A DNA stretch of 64,000 nucleotides from Cladorhizidae sp. MBARI D1340-BT2 (Eukaryota; Porifera; Demospongiae; Poecilosclerida; Cladorhizidae): assembly GCA_028752905.1 (NCBI GenBank), contig JAQNBH010000015.1:650667-714666 (forward strand). The letters run 5' to 3'. The position numbers were made by a program, and so were the translations under genes. Of the stretch, positions 55,735 through 64,000 are shown in pieces; the stretch's first letter is position 1, and the number at the start of each line of letters is the position of its first letter. The notes under the pieces were generated by a model. The model saw only the letters and a list, made by a program, of their open reading frames with translations, ran no database searches and was not told the origin of the DNA.

Positions 55735-58700
55735 ATTTATATAGACACACACCAGACACATAGAAGGCAGTCTCTATACCTGATACAGTATAGACACTCA
55801 CCAGACACATAGAAGGCAGTCTCTATACCTGATACAGTATACACACACACCAGACACATAGAAGGCAGTCTCTATACCTGATACACTATAGACACACCAG
55901 ACACATAGAAGGCAGTCTCTATACCTGATACAGTATACACACACCAGACACATAGAAGGCAGTCTCTATACCTGATACAGTATAGACACTCACCAGACAC
56001 ATAGAAGGCAGTCTCTATACCTGATACAGTATACACACACCAGACACATAGAAGGCAGTCTCTATACCTGATACAGTATACACACACCAGACACATAGAA
56101 GGCAGTCTCTATACCTGATACAGTATACACACACACCAGACACATAGAAGGCAGTCTCTATACCTGATACAGTATACACACACACCAGACACATAGAAGG
56201 CAGTCTCTATACCTGATACAGTATACACACACCAGACACATAGAAGGCAGTCTCTATACCTGATACAGTATAGACACACACCAGACACATAGAAGGCAGT
56301 CTCTATACCTGATACAGTATACACACTCACCAGACACATAGAAGGCAGTCTCTATACCTGATACAGTATACACACTCACCAGACACATAGAAGGCAGTCT
56401 CTATACCTGATACAGTATACACACACACCACACACATAGAAGGCAGTCTCTATACCTGATACAGTATACACACACACCAGACACATAGAAGGCAGTCTCT
56501 ATACCTGATACAGTATAGACACTCACCAGACACATAGAAGGCAGTCTCTATACCTGATACAGTATACACACACACCACACACATAGAAGGCAGTCTCTAT
56601 ACCTGATACAGTATACACACACACCAGACACATAGAAGGCAGTCTCTATACCTGATACACTATAGACACACCAGACACATAGAAGGCAGTCTCTATACCT
56701 GATACAGTATACACACACCAGACACATAGAAGGCAGTCTCTATACCTGATACAGTATAGACACTCACCAGACACATAGAAGGCAGTCTCTATACCTGATA
56801 CAGTATACACACACCAGACACATAGAAGGCAGTCTCTATACCTGATACAGTATACACACACCAGACACATAGAAGGCAGTCTCTATACCTGATACAGTAT
56901 ACACACTCACCAGACACATAGAAGGCAGTCTCTATACCTGATACAGTATACACACACCAGACACATAGAAGGCAGTCTCTATACCTGATACAGTATAGAC
57001 ACTCACCACACACATAGAAGGCAGTCTCTATACCTGATACAATATACACACACCAGACACATAGAAGGCAGTCTCTATACCTGATACAGTATACACACAC
57101 ACCAGACACATAGAAGGCAGTCTCTATACCTGATACAGTATACACACTCACCAGACACATAGAAGGCAGTCTCTATACCTGATACAGTATACACACACCA
57201 GACACATAGAAGGCAGTCTCTATACCTGATACAGTATACACACACCAGACACATAGAAGGCAGTCTCTATACCTGATACAGTATAGACACTCACCAGACA
57301 CATAGAAGGCAGTCTCTATACCTGATACAGTATAGACACTCACCAGACACATAGAAGGCAGTCTCTATACCTGATACAGTATAGACACACTCACCAGACA
57401 CATAGAAGGCAGTCTCTATACCTGATACAGTATAGACACTCACCAGACACATAGAAGGCAGTCTCTATACCTGATACAGTATAGACACACTCACCAGACA
57501 CATAGAAGGCAGTCTCTATACCTGATACAGTATAGACACTCACCAGACACATAGAAGGCAGTCTCTATACCTGATACAGTATACACACACACCAGACACA
57601 TAGAAGGCAGTCTCTATACCTGATACAGTATACACTCACCAGACACATAGAAGGCAGTCTCTATACCTGATACAGTATACACACACCAGACACATAGAAG
57701 GCAGTCTCTATACCTGATACAGTATACACACACCAGACACATAGAAGGCAGTCTCTATACCTGATACACTATAGACACACACCACACACATAGAAGGCAG
57801 TCGCTATACCTGATACAGTATACACACACACCAGACACATAGAAGGCAGTCTCTATACCTGATACAGTATAGACACTCACCAGACACATAGAAGGCAGTC
57901 TCTATACCTGATACAGTATACACACACCAGACACATAGAAGGCAGTCTCTATACCTGATACAGTATAGACACACACACCAGACACATAGAAGGCAGTCTC
58001 TATACCTGATACAGTATAGACACACCAGACACATAGAAGGCAGTCTCTATACCTGATACAGTATACACACACCAGACACATAGAAGGCAGTCTCTATACC
58101 TGATACAGTATAGACACTCACCAGACACATAGAAGGCAGTCTCTATACCTGATACAGTATACACACACACCAGACACATAGAAGGCAGTCTCTATACCTG
58201 ATACAGTATAGACACACACCAGACACATAGAAGGCAGTCTCTATACCTGATACAGTATACACACACCAGACACATAGAAGGCAGTCTCTATACCTGATAC
58301 AGTATAGACACTCACCAGACACATAGAAGGCAGTCTCTATACCTGATACAGTATACACACACCAGACACATAGAAGGCAGTCTCTATACCTGATACAGTA
58401 TAGACACACACACCAGACACATAGAAGGCAGTCTCTATACCTGATACAGTATACACACACCAGACACATAGAAGGCAGTCTCTATACCTGATACAGTATA
58501 GACACTCACCAGACACATAGAAGGCAGTCTCTATACCTGATACAGTATACACACACACCAGACACATAGAAGGCAGTCTCTATACCTGATACAGTATACA
58601 CACACACCAGACACATAGAAGGCAGTCTCTATACCTGATACAGTATAGACACTCACCAGACACATAGAAGGCAGTCTCTATACCTGATACAGTATACACA

Positions 58701-61700
58701 CACCAGACACATAGAAGGCAGTCTCTATACCTGATACAGTATACACACACACCAGACACATAGAAGGCAGTCTCTATACCTGATACAGTATAGACACTCA
58801 CCAGACACATAGAAGGCAGTCTCTATACCTGATACAGTATACACACACCAGACACATAGAAGGCAGTCTCTATACCTGATACAGTATAGACACACACACC
58901 AGACACATAGAAGGCAGTCTCTATACCTGATACAGTATACACACACCAGACACATAGAAGGCAGTCTCTATACCTGATACAGTATAGACACTCACCAGAC
59001 ACATAGAAGGCAGTCTCTATACCTGATACAGTATACACACACACCAGACACATAGAAGGCAGTCTCTATACCTGATACAGTATACACACACACCAGACAC
59101 ATAGAAGGCAGTCTCTATACCTGATACAGTATACACACACCAGACACATAGAAGGCAGTCTCTATACCTGATACAGTATACACACACACCAGACACATAG
59201 AAGGCAGTCTCTATACCTGATACAGTATAGACACACACACCAGACACATAGAAGGCAGTCTCTATACCTGATACAGTATAGACACACCAGACACATAGAA
59301 GGCAGTCTCTATACCTGATACAGTATACACACACACCAGACACATAGAAGGCAGTCTCTATACCTGATACAGTATACACACACACCAGACACATAGAAGG
59401 CAGTCTCTATACCTGATACAGTATACACACACCAGACACATAGAAGGCAGTCTCTATACCTGATACAGTATACACACACCAGACACATAGAAGGCAGTCT
59501 CTATACCTGATACAGTATAGACACACACCAGACACATAGAAGGCAGTCTCTATACCTGATACAGTATACACACACACCAGACACATAGAAGGCAGTCTCT
59601 ATACCTGATACAGTATAGACACACACCAGACACATAGAAGGCAGTCTCTATACCTGATACAGTATACACACTCACCAGACACATAGAAGGCAGTCTCTAT
59701 ACCTGATACAGTATAGACACTCACCACACACATAGAAGGCAGTCTCTATACCTGATACAATATACACACACCAGACACATAGAAGGCAGTCTCTATACCT
59801 GATACAGTATACACACACACCAGACACATAGAAGGCAGTCTCTATACCTGATACAGTATACACACTCACCAGACACATAGAAGGCAGTCTCTATACCTGA
59901 TACAGTATACACACACCAGACACATAGAAGGCAGTCTCTATACCTGATACAGTATACACACACCAGACACATAGAAGGCAGTCTCTATACCTGATACAGT
60001 ATACACACACCAGACACATAGAAGGCAGTCTCTATACCTGATACAGTATACACACACCAGACACATAGAAGGCAGTCTCTATACCTGATACAGTATACAC
60101 ACACACCAGACACATAGAAGGCAGTCTCTATACCTGATACAGTATAGACACTCACCAGACACATAGAAGGCAGTCTCTATACCTGATACAGTATAGACAC
60201 TCACCAGACACATAGAAGGCAGTCTCTATACCTGATACAGTATAGACACACCAGACACATAGAAGGTAGTCTCTATACCTGATACAGTATACACACACCA
60301 GACACATAGAAGGCAGTCTCTATACCTGATACAGTATAGACACACTCACCAGACACATAGAAGGCAGTCTCTATACCTGATACAGTATAGACACTCACCA
60401 GACACATAGAAGGCAGTCTCTATACCTGATACAGTATACACACACCAGACACATAGAAGGCAGTCTCTATACCTGATACAGTATACACACTCACCAGACA
60501 CATAGAAGGCAGTCTCTATACCTGATACAGTATACACACACCAGACACATAGAAGGCAGTCTCTATACCTGATACAGTATAGACACACCAGACACATAGA
60601 AGGTAGTCTCTATACCTGATACAGTATACACACACCAGACACATAGAAGGCAGTCTCTATACCTGATACAGTATAGACACACTCACCAGACACATAGAAG
60701 GCAGTCTCTATACCTGATACAGTATAGACACTCACCAGACACATAGAAGGCAGTCTCTATACCTGATACAGTATACACACACCAGACACATAGAAGGCAG
60801 TCTCTATACCTGATACAGTATACACACTCACCAGACACATAGAAGGCAGTCTCTATACCTGATACAGTATACACACACCAGACACATAGAAGGCAGTCTC
60901 TATACCTGATACAGTATACACACACCAGACACATAGAAGGCAGTCTCTATACCTGATACAGTATACACACACACCAGACACATAGAAGGCAGTCTCTATA
61001 CCTGATACAGTATAGACACTCACCAGACACATAGAAGGCAGTCTCTATACCTGATACAGTATAGACACACTCACCAGACACATAGAAGGCAGTCTCTATA
61101 CCTGATACAGTATAGACACTCACCAGACACATAGAAGGCAGTCTCTATACCTGATACAGTATAGACACTCACCAGACACATAGAAGGCAGTCTCTATACC
61201 TGATACAGTATACACACACACCAGACACATAGAAGGCAGTCTCTATACCTGATACAATATACACACACCAGACACATAGAAGGCAGTCTCTATACCTGAT
61301 ACAGTATACACACACCAGACACATAGAAGGCAGTCTCTATACCTGATACAGTATACACACACACCAGACACATAGAAGGCAGTCTCTATACCTGATACAG
61401 TATAGACACTCACCAGACACATAGAAGGCAGTCTCTATACCTGATACAGTATAGACACACACACCAGACACATAGAAGGCAGTCTCTATACCTGATACAG
61501 TATACACACACACCAGACACATAGAAGGCAGTCTCTATACCTGATACAGTATACACACACACCAGACACATAGAAGGCAGTCTCTATACCTGATACAGTA
61601 TACACACACCAGACACATAGAAGGCAGTCTCTATACCTGATACAGTATACACACACCAGACACATAGAAGGCAGTCTCTATACCTGATACAGTATACACA

Positions 61701-64000
61701 CACCAGACACATAGAAGGCAGTCTCTATACCTGATACAGTATACACACACCAGACACATAGAAGGCAGTCTCTATACCTGATACAGTATACACACACCAG
61801 ACACATAGAAGGCAGTCTCTATACCTGATACAGTATACACACACACCAGACACATAGAAGGCAGTCTCTATACCTGATACAGTATACACACACACCAGAC
61901 ACATAGAAGGCAGTCTCTATACCTGATACAGTATACACACACCAGACACATAGAAGGCAGTCTCTATACCTGATACAGTATACACACTCACCAGACACAT
62001 ATGTAGAAGGCAGTCTCTATACCTGATACAGTATAGACACACTCACCAGACACATAGAAGGCAGTCTCTATACCTGATACAGTATACACACACACCAGAC
62101 ACATAGAAGGCAGTCTCTATACCTGATACAGTATACACACACACCAGACACATAGAAGGCAGTCTCTATACCTGATACAATATAGACACTCACCAGACAC
62201 ATAGAAGGCAGTCTCTATACCTGATACAGTATACACACTCACCAGACACATAGAAGGCAGTCTCTATACCTGATACAGTATACACACACCATACACATAG
62301 AAGGCAGTCTCTATACCTGATACACTATAGACACTCACCAGACACATAGAAGGCAGTCTCTATACCTGATACAGTATACACACACACCAGACACATAGAA
62401 GGCAGTCTCTATACCTGATACAGTATACACACACACCAGACACATAGAAGGCAGTCTCTATACCTGATACAGTATACACACTCACCAGACACATAGAAGG
62501 CAGTCTCTATACCTGATACAGTATACACACACCATACACATAGAAGGCAGTCTCTATACCTGATACAGTATACACACACACCAGACACATAGAAGGCAGT
62601 CTCTATACCTGATACAGTATACACACACCAGACACATAGAAGGCAGTCTCTATACCTGATACAGTATACACACTCACCAGACACATAGAAGGCAGTCTCT
62701 ATACCTGATACAGTATACACACACCACACACATAGAAGGTAGTCTCTATACCTGATACAGTATAGACACACACCAGACACATAGAAGGCAGTCTCTATAC
62801 CTGATACAATATACACACACCAGACACATAGAAGGCAGTCTCTATACCTGATACAGTTTAGACACTCACCAGACACATAGAAGGCAGTCTCTATACCTGA
62901 TACAGTATACACACTCACCAGACACATAGAAGGCAGTCTCTATACCTGATACAGTATAGACACTCACCACACACATAGAAGGCAGTCTCTATACCTGATA
63001 CAATATACACACACCAGACACATAGAAGGCAGTCTCTATACCTGATACAGTATACACACACACCAGACACATAGAAGGCAGTCTCTATACCTGATACAGT
63101 ATACACACTCACCAGACACATAGAAGGCAGTCTCTATACCTGATACAGTATAAACACACCAGACACATAGAAGGCAGTCTCTATACCTGATACAGTATAC
63201 ACACACCAGACACATAGAAGGCAGTCTCTATACCTGATACAGTATAGACACTCACCAGACACATAGAAGGCAGTCTCTATACCTGATACAGTATAGACAC
63301 TCACCAGACACATAGAAGGCAGTCTCTATACCTGATACAGTATAGACACTCACCACACACATAGAAGGCAGTCTCTATACCTGATACAATATACACACAC
63401 CAGACACATAGAAGGCAGTCTCTATACCTGATACAGTATACACACACACCAGACACATAGAAGGCAGTCTCTATACCTGATACAGTATACACACTCACCA
63501 GACACATAGAAGGCAGTCTCTATACCTGATACAGTATAAACACACCAGACACATAGAAGGCAGTCTCTATACCTGATACAGTATACACACACCAGACACA
63601 TAGAAGGCAGTCTCTATACCTGATACAGTATACACACACCAGACACATGTAGAAGGCAGTCTCTATACCTGATACAGTATAGACACTCACCAGACACATA
63701 GAAGGCAGTCTCTATACCTGATACAGTATACACACTCACCAGACACATAGAAGGCAGTCTCTATACCTGATACAGTATACACACACCACACACATAGAAG
63801 GCAGTCTCTATACCTGATACACTATAGACACACTCACCAGACACATAGAAGGTAGTCTCTATACCTGATACAGTATAGACACACACCAGACACATAGAAG
63901 GCAGTCTCTATACCTGATACAATATACACACACCAGACACATAGAAGGCAGTCTCTATACCTGATACAGTTTAGACACTCACCAGACACATAGAAGGCAG
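55735..64000. repeat. 45-51-bp satellite-like array, over 8.2 kb, runs off the window
   Basis: About 170 units of cagacacatagaaggcagtc, tctatacctgatacagtata, then a variable tail (cacacac, gacactcac, gacacacac). On the TRIP11 strand each unit reads CTGTATCAG-GTATAGAGACTG, which fits a 5' splice site. Marker variants (gatacaatat, gatacactat, acagtttag, aaggtagtc) recur in the same order at several offsets, showing repeated block duplications. Minus-strand frames with repeating SGIETAFYV peptides are artefacts. Confidence 0.97.

Noticed and set aside
55872..63507. Many minus-strand frames with SGIETAFYV / YRDCLLCVW peptides
   Set aside because: They are translations of the long array. The same peptide recurs because the DNA was duplicated in blocks.
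1..64000. Assembly artefact as the explanation for all arrays
   Set aside because: Exons are intact, and neighbouring arrays have unrelated units with graded divergence at their edges, which fits natural arrays. Exact copy numbers could still be wrong.

Overview
This 64 kb window is nuclear DNA of an invertebrate animal. It has spliced genes with GT-AG introns, and the three proteins that can be read (COA6, ADF/cofilin, GMAP-210/TRIP11) are animal-type orthologues. A demosponge-like genome is my best guess from sequence flavour (many tagcta, tgcatgtatg and ataattat stretches, minisatellite-filled introns), but nothing here proves the phylum. By my own tally about 44 kb, roughly two thirds of the window, is tandem repeat. 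There are more than forty separate minisatellite or microsatellite arrays, each with its own unit of about 11-83 bp.

Layout. 1-2.9 kb: a 29-bp satellite. 3.4-7.2 kb, minus strand: COA6, a mitochondrial complex IV assembly factor, in three exons, with a 34-bp array filling intron 2. 7.3-18 kb: no gene recognised; four large arrays, a CpG-rich patch (11.65-11.93 kb) and fragments of a tRNA-related SINE-like element. 19.0-29.6 kb, plus strand: ADF/cofilin in three exons. Exon 1 ends immediately after the ATG, as in many ADF/cofilin genes. Both introns hold arrays, and intron 2 also holds a 1.65-kb fold-back element. 29.9-64 kb, minus strand: a GMAP-210/TRIP11-type golgin. Ten exons could be joined with consistent splice phases, giving 806 codons to the stop. 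The 5' end lies beyond 64,000. Cofilin and TRIP11 converge tail to tail about 0.3 kb apart.

The genes are ordinary housekeeping genes with unrelated roles: respiratory-chain assembly, actin turnover and Golgi vesicle tethering. The striking feature is how the arrays relate to the genes. Two TRIP11 introns begin with arrays whose unit is a copy of the adjoining exon-intron junction, so every unit repeats the 5' splice site. Several other arrays carry donor-like motifs (GTGAGT, GTGAGG, GTATAG) on the coding strand of their host gene. This suggests that splice junctions can seed minisatellites and leave dozens of decoy donors in a transcript. Long frames inside arrays are not genes. I saw no tRNA, rRNA or CRISPR array.
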